Source of the DNA: Crocodylus rhombifer
Taxonomy: Eukaryota; Chordata; Crocodylia; Crocodylidae
Reading direction: 5' to 3'
DNA length: 64,000 bases
Assembly: GCA_038503035.1 (NCBI GenBank)
Contig: JAVSML010024616.1
Coordinates: forward strand, 504,068 to 568,067
The notes below the pieces were generated by a model. That model worked only from the letters and a program-made list of their open reading frames with translations, ran no database searches and was not told where the DNA came from. A program made the translations under genes and the position numbers. The first letter of the stretch is position 1; each line of letters opens with the position of its first letter. Below are positions 11,957-24,564 of the stretch, one piece after another.

Positions 11957-12518
11957 CAGGCAGTTCTCGAGTTACAACGTTTCACACTTATAACATTTAT
12001 AAATTGACACCCTGTTTCAACTTTCTGACAGTTTCCACTTTACAATGCTTGATCCAATGTGACACCATGCCAGTGAACAAGTTTGCTGCATTGCACATCT
12101 CCCTGGAGAACATCTATCCAAACTTCCTTGGACACTTTCTTTAAGAAAGCAGACAAGACTCCAGAAGAACCTGCAGCCAAGTCTCCTGAGACGACTCCAG
12201 CCAAGAACCCTTTAAAAAGTCCAACCAAGAGCCTTTCAAAAAGTCCAGCAAAGTCACCTCAAAGAAGTCCTTCCAAATCAATATGATTGCAATTTACAAT
12301 ATAAATATATTAATGTAGCTATATTACTCATCTATAATTGATCGAGTACAAAATTCTGGGGTATTTTTAGTGAAAATAGGGTATCGGGCCTTGGTTCAGA
12401 AACCAATCCCTCATTTATAACATTGTTTCTTATGAGAAAATTGGTTCTGAGTTGCAAAGCTTTGACTTAAGACATGGTTTTCAGGAGCCAATTGTGTCAT
12501 AAGTCCAAGGACTGTCTG
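11957..12518 (+). mobile_element. Tigger/pogo-like DNA transposon, internally deleted
   Basis: The left end CAGGCAGTTCTCGAGTTACA and right end, read inverted as CAGACAGTCCTTGGACTTAT, are imperfect terminal repeats bordered by TA (11955-11956 and 12519-12520). TA targets and CAG-starting ends fit the pogo/Tigger group. The inside keeps a frame at about 12083-12286 whose end is rich in Lys-Ser-Pro units (KSPAKSPQRSPSKS). Such tails occur at the C-terminus of some Tigger-type transposases. The DDE catalytic core is missing, so this is a nonautonomous derivative inserted into the Penelope copy. Confidence 0.7.
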
Positions 12519-13077
12519 TACTGACTTTGGATTTATGGCACATTATAACCTGCCAGTCATCCAATCACCCCAGGTAACCTGTCTGCATGTCACCAGCTAC
12601 ATTCTACCACCTGGTCAACATTCCCCCTCTACCCTACCTGTCTCTCACTTATTCTATTCTATCCCCTCTGATCCTCACTGCCACGCATTTGCATTTTCAT
12701 AGACCTTCATTTTGCATATTGGCTTCCATTCCACCCAGGAAAGCACACAAAACACCACCACTCTCTTATGCCTGAAGAAGGGCATTTGTGCCCAAAAGCT
12801 TGCAAAGAACATTTTTTCCAACTATTTAGTTCGTCTAATAAAAGATAATCACATTTACCCAAAAAACCTTGTCTGCCTATGTCCTTAGACCAACATAGCT
12901 ATAACCAACTACCCTAAAAGTGAAACAATGAAATTAATTACATTTGGCAAGTACTTTTGGGGGCTGAAATTCATAACATCCCACTGACAGATTCCACTAC
13001 ATTAAAGTCCTCCATGTTATACAGGTGCAAAGAAACAGTGGCTGAAGTTAGGCCCTAAATATCTGCCATCCCCTGCG

Positions 13078-13101
13078 CGCCCCCCCCCCCACACACACAC
13101 A
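13078..13101. repeat. Poly-C / CA low-complexity tract
   Basis: A GCGC start, about eleven C residues and a short CA run. Simple sequence with no other visible role. Confidence 0.8.
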
Positions 13102-13673
13102 CCTTTTTTCTGGAAGGAAGGCTCCTGCCATGTCCTTCATTCTCATTCAATGCAGGCTGACTCCTCATCACTGATCAGATAACTAGTAGATGATCAACTA
13201 GGTAGTTTGGTGTGTGGGGGGAAGTGGTTGAGGGGAACACTGAAATTCCAAGTCAGGGTGAGCAGAGAGACATCCTGTAATCCTAAGGCATCAAGTAGGC
13301 CACAAACCCTTGAATTTTACAGCCCAGGTACGGTGTGTGGCATTGCCAGAATCACAGGGTGTCAACTGAAAGCTCCTGGACAATTCAAGGTCCTGGACGT
13401 GAACTTAGCAGCCAAGCCCAAGTGAAGTAGGAGCGGAGGCCCCAAGCCCGTGAAGTGAGAGCAAGTCCCACACACTGGGAACTGCTCCCTCGTGTGTCTG
13501 CCACTGCTTCCATCCATCTAAACTTCCACTCACCCCCTTGCAGCCAGATCCTTACCCATTCACAGACACTAAGACCACAATGGGCACTGTCATAGACCAT
13601 GGACAAACCCAGTCCCTGAACTGCTACTTGCATCCAACAGCCAAATGTGAAATTCAGGGAAATAAAGGATCTT

Positions 13674-13960
13674 ACCACCATCTGTGGCAAAGAGGACATC
13701 CAGCGTCAGCTCCAGATAGGGCACTGAATCAGAGATGTCTTCAAGCACATCACCCAGGAGATGCAGGTGAGGGGTCACAACAGTGACTGGAAGCAGTGCC
13801 TCACCAAGACCATGGTGATTAGGAGACATTACCACCACATGTTGGATACTAAGAAGCACTCTGTGAATAAGAAGCAAAGCATGCCATTCTACAAGGAACT
13901 GCCCTGTTTCCTCACCAAGACCAAGGTAGATGCCCTACCCTCCACCACACTCACAGGACC
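13674..13960 (+). pseudogene. Myb/SANT-like (MSANTD/ZSCAN-type) domain pseudogene
   Basis: From 13674 the frame reads TTICGKEDIQRQLQIGH, then a TGA stop, then RDVFKHITQEMQ, and then WKQCLTKTMVIRRHYHHM followed by MPFYKELPCFL. This spacing (VF..I...M...G, W.QC..K, Y, PFY.EL) matches the Myb/SANT-like DNA-binding domain common in reptile MSANTD and ZSCAN-like genes, some derived from Harbinger Myb-like proteins. There is one in-frame stop, and no start, promoter or downstream domain is seen. It is probably a processed or transposon-derived fossil. The surrounding 13190-14540 is GC-richer than the intron but otherwise unexplained. Confidence 0.55.
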
Positions 13961-15060
13961 AGGGGTATTCTGGAAGAGTTTCTTACACAGACCCCACCAG
14001 CAGAGGAGAAGACTAAAATATTTCACACAACACTGTTCCCCACACAGGGGCTGCGACTGTTCTGGACCAAGTCCTATGACACGTCTCTGCACCCCTCCCA
14101 GAGACACGGATCACATATCAACCCTCTCAATACCAGCAAAGTGGCTGCTGCCCTGGCATGACCCACAGGACTCATGACCAGTTCTCCCAAAACTTCTCCT
14201 CATGAGTCACACCATGCATGAAGATACCATGCAACCCGTGATGACACGGTGTGCTCCAGCTCCAGTCAACCACAATGGGAACTTAGGCCCAAGGGGAGAT
14301 GGAAAGTCCCGGGGAGCAAGAAGAAAGAAGGGTCAACAGGGGGAGCTGAGGAGTTTACAAGCCACCCCCTGTGGTCACAGCTCTCAGGCCATTATGGCCA
14401 AGCATCCCACAAAGCAGTTGGAGCCAGGGTGGGGGAAGGAATGCTAGGGCATAGGGAGGAGATGAATCACCCATTTTCCCCACACCCCCACCCTCCTCTG
14501 TTGTGTTCATTGGGTCTGAATAACTGTTTTTGCCGTAGCTGTTCTGTAATTTACAAGACAACTTTAACAAGTCAACTTAACTAACTCAACTCACTAGCAT
14601 GAAAAGAATCTCTTCAAAACCCTGGAGAAATTGTTCCTTGCTTGCTCAAGATGCAGGAATAGTATAGAAATTACACATCAGTAAAGTGAAAGCGTCTATG
14701 TTTAGTATATTTAAACTAGAAACATTTTGTAATATATAATCATTCTAGTTAGCATATTAATCCTTTTCTATATATGTCCATTTCTAATTTTCTCATTCAC
14801 AAAGCTGACCTTTAAACATCTAGTTCATATATGGCTTGACTGTACATTTGCAATCTGCCCTGAGGAAGGGGCAACAAGAAACATCACTTCCCAGAAACAT
14901 TTTGTTAAAGATTAAAAAGCTGTACTGGCTGAATGGTACTGTGGAAGACCAGGTTGGGGGGAGGGCACATAGTAGAGCCAACAAATAAATCTTAAAAACC
15001 AATCTGTTTAAAATAGCCTCCTCCATCATTTATCTACACCGTTTCGGGTTCAGCCAGTAA

Positions 15061-15328
15061 GGGCTCCTATACACATGCATAAAGGCTGCTCTGATGCGCT
15101 GTAATTACAGCGCATCAGAGCAAGATAATTACTGCACTCCAACATCACAGGTATCAGCGTCTCCACGCTGAAAATGGCGGCACCATTTGATGAGCTTTAG
15201 TTAAAGCACCCCCGCCACCGTTTTTCAACAAGGGAATATTGGAATGTGTGACACTCTGGGCACTTTATTTAGAGCAGCTCTCAGAGCCACTCTAATTAAC
15301 ACCCCACCCAGCCTGTGTATAAATGCCC
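15061..15328. mobile_element. Harbinger-like MITE, copy 1 of a 270-bp family
   Basis: The element is 268 bp with ends GGGCTCCTATACACA and, inverted, GGGCATTTATACACA. It is flanked by TAA on both sides (15058-15060 and 15329-15331). The inside carries nested inverted repeats: GCTCTGATGCGCTGTAATTA folds on itself, and a central AAAATGGCGGC segment pairs with a later GCCACCG segment. The same layout is present at 27537-27807 and 53245-53564 and partly at 42962-43160. There is no coding capacity. Confidence 0.8.
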
Positions 15329-17699
15329 TAAGGTTTTGGAATTTTCATTGTTACCCCAGAAGGTAACAGTGCCACCTATCACAGAATAAGAGCAGCAGTC
15401 CCCTGCCCTAGTTTTAATATCAACTTTGCCCTACATCTCTGAGGGAGAAGGATAAATCGATGGGCCAAAAATTAAAAATGGATGCATGCTTACTATGGAG
15501 TATTCATCTGTACTATCTTAATGATTTGGGAATGGTAAAACATTTTTTAAATATTTTATTCCTAACAAGCACCTCTGCTCAAATTAAAACATAAATTGTT
15601 CCATAATAACATAATTTAATAAGAGCCTTTTGATGATATTTGCTGATTTTCGATTGAAACAAATATTTCAAATTAGCCGTTCAATTTTCTAACATATGAA
15701 TATTCTCCTTCACATATCAGAGACCAAATACAGACCCCTTGAATATGAAAGAGTTTTAATGTTGGTTTTCACAGAGATCAGTATTTAGCTATTTGTGTCT
15801 CCTTGGTTTTTGAACATGATCACCAAACAACTTACTGTTCATTTACTCCATAACAGAAAACAAAATTACAAGTCAATGCTTCAGCAAAAATACTGATATA
15901 CTATAGTCTATAATGTGCTTGATATGCAGCTTTATGATTTATAACAGACTTTTATAAAATACAAAATGTAAACTTCTTTTAGTGGTATTTTTGCAGTAAT
16001 TAGAGTCTTTGTTAAATTACCATATAGCCAATGCACTTTTTAAAAAGTTCCTCAGTACCGCCCTCCAACCAGCTCTTGTCTGAAGGGTGAAGAAAACTTA
16101 GTATCTTGATCCTCAACAAGAAAAAACTGCACAATCCACAAATAGAATCGTTCTCAAAAGGAAGCGCATTTACACAGAATGATACAGTAACTATTTTCTA
16201 TATCTACCCATACGTTGGGAAATATTTTTTGAGTAACATATCCAGACAGATGTCTAATGGACAAAGCTTCTACTTTATTTTCTAAACAGTTTTTTACCCT
16301 GCTGTGGAAATGAAAGGAATGATCCTAAGCAAGCTCGAGTCCACGAATGGCACGTGAAAACAGACCTCAAACACAAGTGAATTCCTGTTTCAGATCTAAC
16401 TCCTAAAAATTGTATCCAGATCTTTTCATATTTGTATCTACCCAAAATATGTTTTTACTGAATTTGTGCTAGTTGGCAGAAGATTAATAAGTCTGTGGTA
16501 CTGAGGAACACAGAAATATGAGAGTATCACATATTGGGTTCCTGTATCTTTTTAGTCACTGGATCAAATTCTGCTAGCAGTTATACCTATGTAACCCTTT
16601 CATTCCTCAACACAAAATTATAATTGGAGAGTTCCATCTGTTTCTCTCTCTATCACGTTTTATCCTTCTGGGTTACATGCCTCATCCATATAGCTATATT
16701 TTATTTGACCAGAATTTTCACATGCTATTGAAACAATTAAAATGGTCTTTTAGCAACACATTTTAAAAGGTGTTATATATGCAATTATCATTTTACTAAA
16801 CAAATATGATTTTCATTTACATTTTCATTTCTTGAATGGAAAATACTATACAAAAATAACAAAGGATTTGTAATTATTCATATTCATCTTATTAAGAGCA
16901 AAATATTATCCTGAACGTGTAAACAGAAATAAATTAATCCCCCAAATATAAATGACACTATATTTAACTTAAAAAACCTAAGGATTATATACATTCCTTC
17001 ATTTTATATAAAAAAAAAATTTCCCCCCACAGTATTTATGCCCCTTCTCCCAAATTCTGCCAAATTTTACAGTCAGTGTAAAAAAAAGAGAACAAAAAAC
17101 CCACATGATTAATAAATCAAAAGTAGTTGCAAGACAACCTGCCTTCATAACAAAGGATATTCCAAAGCAAATTATCCCTGTAAAACATTCCAGAGTTTGT
17201 CATTCTTGTCATTTTAAATTTCTGTAGTTTCAAAAGTAAATCTTTAAAAAAACAGTAATAATGGTATGAAATCAAATGACCTGCTCTACCCAAAATCTAA
17301 ATGCCACCATTATATTACTCTTTTTCAAGAAGCTGTTATAATGTTCAAAAAAGTAGGTAAAATCAACATAGAATTAAATATGCAGATGAAAGTTCTATTA
17401 ATCAGCAGACCACATACTATATTAACAATCTCAGTACTACAACTGGAAGGGAGTTTTTGGTCAAACATTGTTGTAAGATAATGCTGATTCAGGAAAAGAT
17501 CCAGTTTGGGTGGGAATATACAAATTTTAAATGTATTTTTTCCATTTTTCTTGGGTCTATGATAGATTTGAGAGAGAGAAAGACTAGCCCACCCCTAAAT
17601 AGCCAGAGAACGGTTTCAGTGGCAGCAAAACTTTAATTGGGAAAAGTTTCCCAGGTTCTAAATGAAAAAGATGGAGACAATCTCCCAAATCAGAACAGT

Positions 17700-17800
17700 C
17701 AAAACTAGACATTCCCTGGTAGTCAGGACACCCACCTAAGAAGTAGGAGATCCAAGTGCCCTAACCATCAGGTTACACAGTTTACCTCTCAATTTCTCCC
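17700..17800 (-). repeat. MIR-like SINE fragment
   Basis: On the minus strand this reads ACCTGATGGTTAGGGCACTT, then CTCCTACTTCTTAGGTGGG, then a GACTACCAGGGAATG end. It matches the SINE body seen at 5030-5185 and 52784-52925. Both ends are eroded. Confidence 0.5.
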
Positions 17801-17875
17801 ATTGGAGCTGTTCCCGGTCAATAAATAAGTATGTGTTCACTGGGCCAGAGGTTAGACTGATACTACAGCCCACTA

Positions 17876-18499
17876 CAGGCATACCTCGTTTTATTGCGCT
17901 TCGCAGATATTGCGTTTTTTATAAATTGAAGGTTTGTGGCAACCCTGCACCAAGCAAGTCTATAGGCGCCATTTTTCCAACAGCATTTGCTCACTTCGTG
18001 TCTCTGTGTCATGTTTTGGAATTCTCCAATTGACTCCAATTTTGAAAGAAGTTCTACTGTGGGTAAAATACTATCAAACAGCATCGCATGCTACAGAGAA
18101 ATCTTTCGTAAAAAGAAGAGTCAATCAATGCGGTAAACTTCATTGTTGTCTTATTTTAAGAAATTGCCACAGCCACCCCAACCTTCAGCAACCACCACCC
18201 TGATCAGTCAGCAGCCATCAACATCGAGGCAAGACCTTCCACCAGCAAAAAGATTACGACTCTCTGAAGGCTCAGATGATGGTTAGCATTTTTTAGCAAT
18301 AAAGTATTTTTTAATTAAGGTATGTACATTGGTTTTTTAGACATAATGCTATTGCACACTTAATAGACTACCCTATAGTGTAAACATAACTTTTATATGC
18401 ACTGGGTAACCAAAAAATTCATGTGACTCGCTTTATTGCGATATTCGCTTTACTGTGGTGGTCTGGAACCGAACCCGCAATATCTCTGAGGTATGCCTG
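17876..18499 (+). mobile_element. Tigger1-type DNA transposon, internally deleted
   Basis: The ends are CAGGCATACCTCGTTTTATT and, inverted, CAGGCATACCTCAGAGATAT, with TA target duplications at 17874-17875 and 18500-18501. The copy keeps about 150 bp of the 5' end (through ATTTGCTCACTTCGTGTCTC) joined to the 3' end of the transposase gene and the 3' non-coding end. Almost all of it agrees with the mammalian Tigger1 consensus as I remember it. Tigger1 belongs to the pogo group (Tc1/mariner superfamily). Roughly three quarters of the full element, including the DDE core, is deleted, so it is nonautonomous. Confidence 0.9.
18029..18286 (+). pseudogene. Tigger1 transposase C-terminal fragment
   Basis: From 18029 the frame gives 85 codons ending at TAG 18284-18286. 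It begins [13 protein letters not shown] and includes [14 protein letters not shown] and ends [14 protein letters not shown]. One in-frame TAA interrupts it at 18134-18136 and no indel is needed. The parent protein is a pogo/CENP-B-like DDE transposase; only the tail after the catalytic domain remains, so it cannot act as a transposase. Confidence 0.85.
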
Positions 18500-21400
18500 T
18501 AACTAGGAAACCCAGGTTCAAGCTAAATAATTGTTTTAAGCAAAGCAAAGGTATAAAGAAAAGAAACTGAAGGATATGCATCCCCATTAGAAGCATTTCC
18601 CACCCAGCTCTACTCAGTAAAAGACAGTTCTCTAATAATGGGAATAGAGCTAACTCATGATATAAGCATTATGTGGAAGGCTGTATCCTGAACTGAGCTG
18701 GGCCTCCCTCATGTTCTAACCACTATGGTCCCATAATAATTTCTGTCGAACAACACAAGATGACAGAGGCCAGATGAAGTAAGTGATAAAAATAAATACC
18801 AATGCATGGCTCTTGTAAGTAAAAGAAAAAAAGCAATGTTCTTCTACAGGTTTTTCTATAAAATTACACTACATTAACAAGCGTCAAAGCCAAAGTGAAC
18901 TGAAGTCAACTGTTAACGGAAGCATTCCCACTAACTTCAATTCACTTTGCATCAGGCCTCACATACCTTTTCTATTTAAACCAACAGTGGTTATTAAAAC
19001 ACTTCAGAATATTCCTTACCGAGTGCAAAAGCAGAGAGCTGCATGATCTTAAGGGAGCAAAAAAGTAACAATAGAAGACGATCATTTGCCATAAGTATTG
19101 TTAAAACAAACATTATCAATTACAGGGACATTTCATAATGGAAGGAAACAGTGTTGTCGGATTCCATCCTGAGTAGACAGACGGTTTTACATTAAGCATT
19201 TAGATGTCTATCAGTAACATCAAATGAGTCAGTTGATGAAACTAGAAATTATGCCAACATTCCAGATAGTTGGGGAAATAAAACAAGAAAATACACAAAG
19301 CTCCAAGGCTGTAACCGGAAGGGAGGGCCTCAATACAAAATAACTTTGTTGATGTATTTGGACTAATTTTATACAACTTTACATAGTACTATTCATATTC
19401 AACATCTTCCAAAGCAAGAGCAGACGCTCATGGTATAATGGCTATATAGGAAAACATGACAGCAATTATGACAACACCAGCAGCTTGCGTGGCTACTTAA
19501 TAGATAGCTATTTACTTACACCAATACAAACTACCTCTTCCCACCTACCCCACCACACCCCAGAAAAAAAAAAAAACATGAAAAAGCACAACAGAAACTC
19601 AGTATGAGACAGAGAAAGATATATACAGAGCACAGTGGACAGAAATCTCTTTCAGGTCCTTTCAGATAGTTTACCTTCTCCTCCTAAGTACCATTTATGT
19701 CATCACAACTACCTGTATAAATATATTTAGACTTCAAGTCTACCAAGCTAAAATCATGTACCACTCCTTTTGTTCTACTCCACACAACTGTATCTAAATT
19801 CATGTTTTCTAAAAACCAATTAAAACTTCTGAGCCACCATCTTACGCACATCCCCAAGGTCTTGTGTTGACCAACGTACACAAACTTTGTGAGCCACGTG
19901 AAAATACACTCTCAATTTTAGATGATGAACCTCTACAGAAATTTACCAGTTTCTGTAGAATTCTTGTAAAAAATTAGGAATTGACAAACAAGGCTTCAGT
20001 GCTACCTAGCACACCAGTAAAATCCTGCTGCCTGCTACGTTACCCAGACTATCCCTTGGGATGCCACACTTTCTGGACACTGTTTCCAGAACTTACTCTG
20101 TCATACAGTTGGCCATCACTCTGGAAAAAATCTTTTTTTCCTATATTCTGCTCTCCAAAAACAAGGTATGTGTTTTCGGGGGCATGTTGCATACAAAAAA
20201 AATATGGTACAGGTACACAAAAGGATATTACATCTCAACTGCATGCTAATGAGATTAGAGGCATAACCAATTTTCAAGACAGACTCGGTAAGTAAATGTC
20301 ACCAAAGCTCAAGTTGGGCTATGTCATACCCAGGGGTTATTGCTGTTGACTGTTACTCTATTATACACTAGTGACTATGTAAAAAAGGAGAATTGCATCC
20401 ATATCAGGAAATAGTCTACAGTGAGGGAGCATCATACTGAACCACACCATGTCCCCTCCAACACTGCTTGCTCAACAACTGGCACACACATACAATGCTA
20501 CGCTGAGGCAAATACAGTCTTTCTGGCTCTAAAGCTAGAACATGCAGTGGGGCACAGCATATCTTAATACAATGTTCCCTGCCTCATGCCTGCCCCCTGT
20601 GTCTAACCTGTAGAGTCCAAAGTCCAGAGGGAAGGAGTCGAGCACAGGAAAGCAATAAAGCACCCACCTTAATCTGCAAGGGCCTGGTCTGTTCTGGTAG
20701 GAATTTTAAAGGAGGTCCCCTTCCCCATGACTAGTGGATGCTGATTCTCTCTCCACGACAGATTTTTTCAGACTCAAGCATATGTCCCTGCATCAGCTAC
20801 AAATTCACATTTTTATGTTTTGTAATTATGAAAACTAGAAATATCTTTTAAAGAATAATTCAGTTTTGAATTCATCTTTTGTCTCTAGCAGCTGAGGTCT
20901 AAAGGTCATCTGTCCCTCACTGTACGCTTGCCCGAGACGTTTCCAAACTCCAGTGAGGAAGGGATATGTCTGAGGAGCCCCAAATAGCATAAAAAGAAGA
21001 AAAAAAAATCAAATGCTGAATATCTGGACAATCCTTTGTGAATGGCATCTCATTTTGCCAGGCAATGTAGGTGGAGTTTGGGAAATAACCCACTCTCACA
21101 CCCTTCAATTCAAGTTCTTCATGCTATCCATCACTGGTCAACAATAAGGGCAAATAATAAATATAATACATAAATAAATAGTTTCATATATTTCATATGA
21201 AACTATGACATACAGTTGTAATTTGTAGACCGACAATTTTTTTACCATCACAAGGTTGTTCATATTTTCTAAATAACTTCCCACTGTTCAGTACTCTGAA
21301 ACATACTTTATATTACTGGACCAAAGTAATTCATCTAATAATAAAGACTCATTGAGCCAAATATAATTCCATACATTAGGTGTCTAAAATTTTGCTTAGA

Positions 21401-23404
21401 CCATGGCAATAGTGTGTCCTGCCCAGGAACCTTGAACCCTCAGTCTCAAATATTCTTGAGACTGGTTAATGAAAACAAGGCCGAATTAATCTCACCACTG
21501 TTAGTTCAGGGTTAAATATACCCCAAATTTTGGATGGCTGATTTTGGGGGAAAGGTGTGTGTGTATGTGAGAAAATATGGTAATTTAATTTATTGTGATA
21601 GTTTAGTTAACAGCATGCCAGATATTTAAGCCTAGATATTCCTGTGGCAGCAAATAACATAATTTGATACCAGTTGTGTAGAAATATTAATATGTAACTT
21701 ATATTTGTTCATTCTAAACCATAACTTGCCAATACATAAAAAATAGAAAAAAGAACTCCCCTACAATAATGAACAATGAAAAGAGATATACCAAGGCAGA
21801 ACACAATAACAGCTTTCTTGTCACGTAGATTCCTATTCTAGCTTTTGTATCTGGCAGAGAAATAACACACCAACCACAACCACACAGTAAGCGTTCAAAT
21901 TCTAATACAGCAACAAGTGAAAAATATGGCACTGTAGTATGAGCATATGCTGTCTCTACATGTGGTTTCTATTTTCCCTTTATTCAAGCAAAACCAAGCA
22001 AGAAAGTGTATCCTATAAGAGATATGGCATATTTGGCAGAGAGCTCAGCAAATACAAAATGACGGGAAAAAACAAATGACCCTACCAAAATACCACAGGC
22101 CTATAACACATAAGTACCTTTAAAGCTATAGAAATATTACCGTCCACGCTTCCAAAACATACATGTCAAATGCAGTCTCAGTTCTAAATAAAAATAAACT
22201 TCTTTTCTGAAATCGTCTGAGAATCACCAGTCGCAGGAGGAGACAACAAACAAGGCACTGTGAGTTAGGTCACTAGCATGAACAAGTATAACTACACTGG
22301 AATTACTGAAGACACGTCCACTTACTTCTGGGTTATGTTCGTTCAGTATTTAAATGTTATGCTAGTTATGTTAGGTACATCTTTAAAAATCTGACTTCTC
22401 CTCGGAAATAAAAAAAATTAGAGAATGCCTATTTGTTATGTATCCCTTTCATCTAGGCTTCAGTGTTTAAATAAAAAGCAGCTAAAAAAACTGAAGTCTC
22501 ATCATTAAAATGTTTCAATATCAATAGTTAGAGATTAATCATGAAGAAAGTAAAAAAAAACTCAAAGCCAAAAATGGTCTACCCCACACCTAATTGCACA
22601 TTAAGCCTATGCACCTAAGGTGAATTCATTTCTATAGCTACCAGCACCAAGTGACCAATGTGGTTAAAACTACATCTACCTATCTTCAATGCCCAGCCAG
22701 AATAACAAAGTACCTATTTACAACGAGGTCAATGCAGAACAGCCTTAAGCAAAAATCCAGAATTAAGCCCTGAACTCATTGCTCTGTAGCTATAAGAAGA
22801 AACCTGAACTATTCTGCCATTAACTGCCACAAATAACAGATTGGAGATGCTATTCATGTGTAGCCAGTATCTTTACCAGTTTATACAGCTGTAAGATAAT
22901 TAAACTCATGGTCTACACTTACTCATCCCACTTACTGACTCTCTCTCTCCCAGTCTCATTTTATTTAAAAAACCCCAGAGTACTCTTTTAAGTCATCTGC
23001 ATTCCTCTGTACATCCTTTTAATTTGTAATGTGTTCATAAAGCAATTAATTCTTACCAAAAAACAAGACAAAATTGGTCTTACATTGGCCAGAAAATAAA
23101 AATAAAACAGGGCCATTACCTCAGCTTTGGAGAAAAAACGGAAGGGGAAAACCCTGAACCTTTAAATAAAAGAAAATCTTTAGTAACCATATTTCTATCT
23201 TGGGTGACATATGTTTTAGAACTTTGCCAAATTTTTAAGAGAATATTGAAAAAAATAATTAAACTGACCACTGGTATACAATCATTGAAAACGTAACAAA
23301 GAAATGTCTGTTTACTATTATAAAGTAGAAGTTCAATGATGGAGTCAACTATCAGCTGACTGTCTCACAGAAACAAGACAATTCACTGCTATATGAAGAC
23401 GTAC

Positions 23405-23492
23405 CTTTTTATCATATACATCTTGCCAGTTTACTCCAGCAAAGAAACTGTGCCTCATAATTTCCTTTGCATCATCTGGGCCCCCACCAAGA
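23405..23492 (-). CDS. AKT3: AKT3 coding exon, last base of Arg388 to Lys417
   Basis: The acceptor TCTCAG precedes 23492, and the donor is AAG|GTACGT at 23404. The first base completes Arg388 from the exon at 28892. It encodes [14 protein letters not shown] and then [15 protein letters not shown], the C-lobe segment leading to the kinase tail. Phase and length (1 plus 29 codons) match vertebrate AKT3. There are no disruptions. Confidence 0.97.
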
Positions 23493-24564
23493 CTGAGAAG
23501 AGAAAAAAAATTACATATTACCCAAATATTTTTAAAACTATTATAATTGGTAGTAGGTTAACAGTTTGATCCTTAATGTTCTGGTACAATTCTTATCTTT
23601 TTTAGCATGAAATTCTAGACTTAGGTGATATTGACAGTGGAGGTGATAATAAAGGCATATGAGACAGTGCCACTAGGCAAATCAGCTATTTGGTTATTCC
23701 CACTCTCCTGGTATGCCAAGCTTCACTCACAAATTACTCACTTTAAAATGTAGCTAACTTTAGTTTCAGTGAAAGACTAGTGCTGTAGTATAGCAGCATA
23801 AAGAAACATCTCTATTGTAAAAAATTGCCAGGGAAGTACCAGACATGAATCAATAACAATTTACACATTATTTTTATACAGTGCCCACTGCTGTAGCATC
23901 TGGGTGCTGTAACAATTAACCAATTACCATAAAATAGTCTCAATCTGAGTCAATTAGTATAAATTAATAAATTGTAAGCCTGCTGAGAAGGTTATTTAAA
24001 GGCCATTGTAAATAACCACACTATTCACTGTGGCCTAAAGCTTGCCAAACCCAGACTCTGGCAAACCATACGAGGGAGTGAATTCCATGGGTAGGAGCTC
24101 GTTGTTGAGTATGCCTGGCTAGTGGCATAAGACAATGAAGCTTCAAGAAAAAGAAAAAAGAATCAATCAATCTTAACTGCTTCAATGGGACACAAAAAAA
24201 AGTTATGGGTAACTGGGTCCTAGACCAACAGAAACAGAAAAGAGAGTAAATGGTACTGCAATTTTAATCTGATGGGTTAAAAAGTAGTCAATACAAACTA
24301 CAGAACACACATGTAAGATGGTCACACAGGTTTAAATTGAAATTTTCAACTTTTTTTCAAAAGCTACTTTATGTGGAACATATCTTGTAATCTGGAGACA
24401 ACAAAGGCAAAGACCAGTGTGGTGAGATTTACATGTACCCACCACTGCTTTCTGAAACTCAAGACATAAAATCTTAAGGGTTGTAGGCCATGATGGCAAA
24501 GGGCTAGCATGTATACCCAAACAGAGAATTCAGGAAGAAATGGGTAACAATAATTATAAAATTT

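Larger units (their letters stand above)
11470..12917 (+). mobile_element. Penelope-like retroelement, 3' part, interrupted
   Basis: A degraded GIY-YIG endonuclease segment (11700-11834) is followed by the 3' tail typical of amniote Penelope elements. The tail includes CCTGAAGAAGGGCATTTGTG near 12771, AAAAGCTTGCAAAGAACATT, GTCTAATAAAAGAT near 12833, and GACCAACATAGCTATAACCA at the end. The coding part is split by a Tigger-like MITE at 11957-12518. Reverse transcriptase motifs are not seen, so the copy is 5' truncated. The left boundary is approximate. Confidence 0.7.
8167..23404 (-). other. AKT3 intron (15.2 kb)
   Basis: This intron lies between donor GTACGT (23399-23404) and acceptor CTTCAG. 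Annotated repeats inside are the inverted duplication (10128-11345), the Penelope-like element with a Tigger-like insertion (11470-12917), the Myb/SANT pseudogene (13674-13960), a Harbinger-like MITE (15061-15328), a SINE piece (17700-17800) and Tigger1 (17876-18499). The stretches 8170-9430, 15335-17690 and 18510-23400 are AT-rich DNA with no gene or family that I recognise. The 9440-9830 stretch is GC-richer with CpG-bearing words but no interpretable frame. Confidence 0.75.

Noticed and set aside
12083..12286. Open frame rich in Lys-Ser-Pro as a host gene
   Set aside because: It lies wholly inside a TA-flanked element with inverted ends, so it is a transposon remnant.
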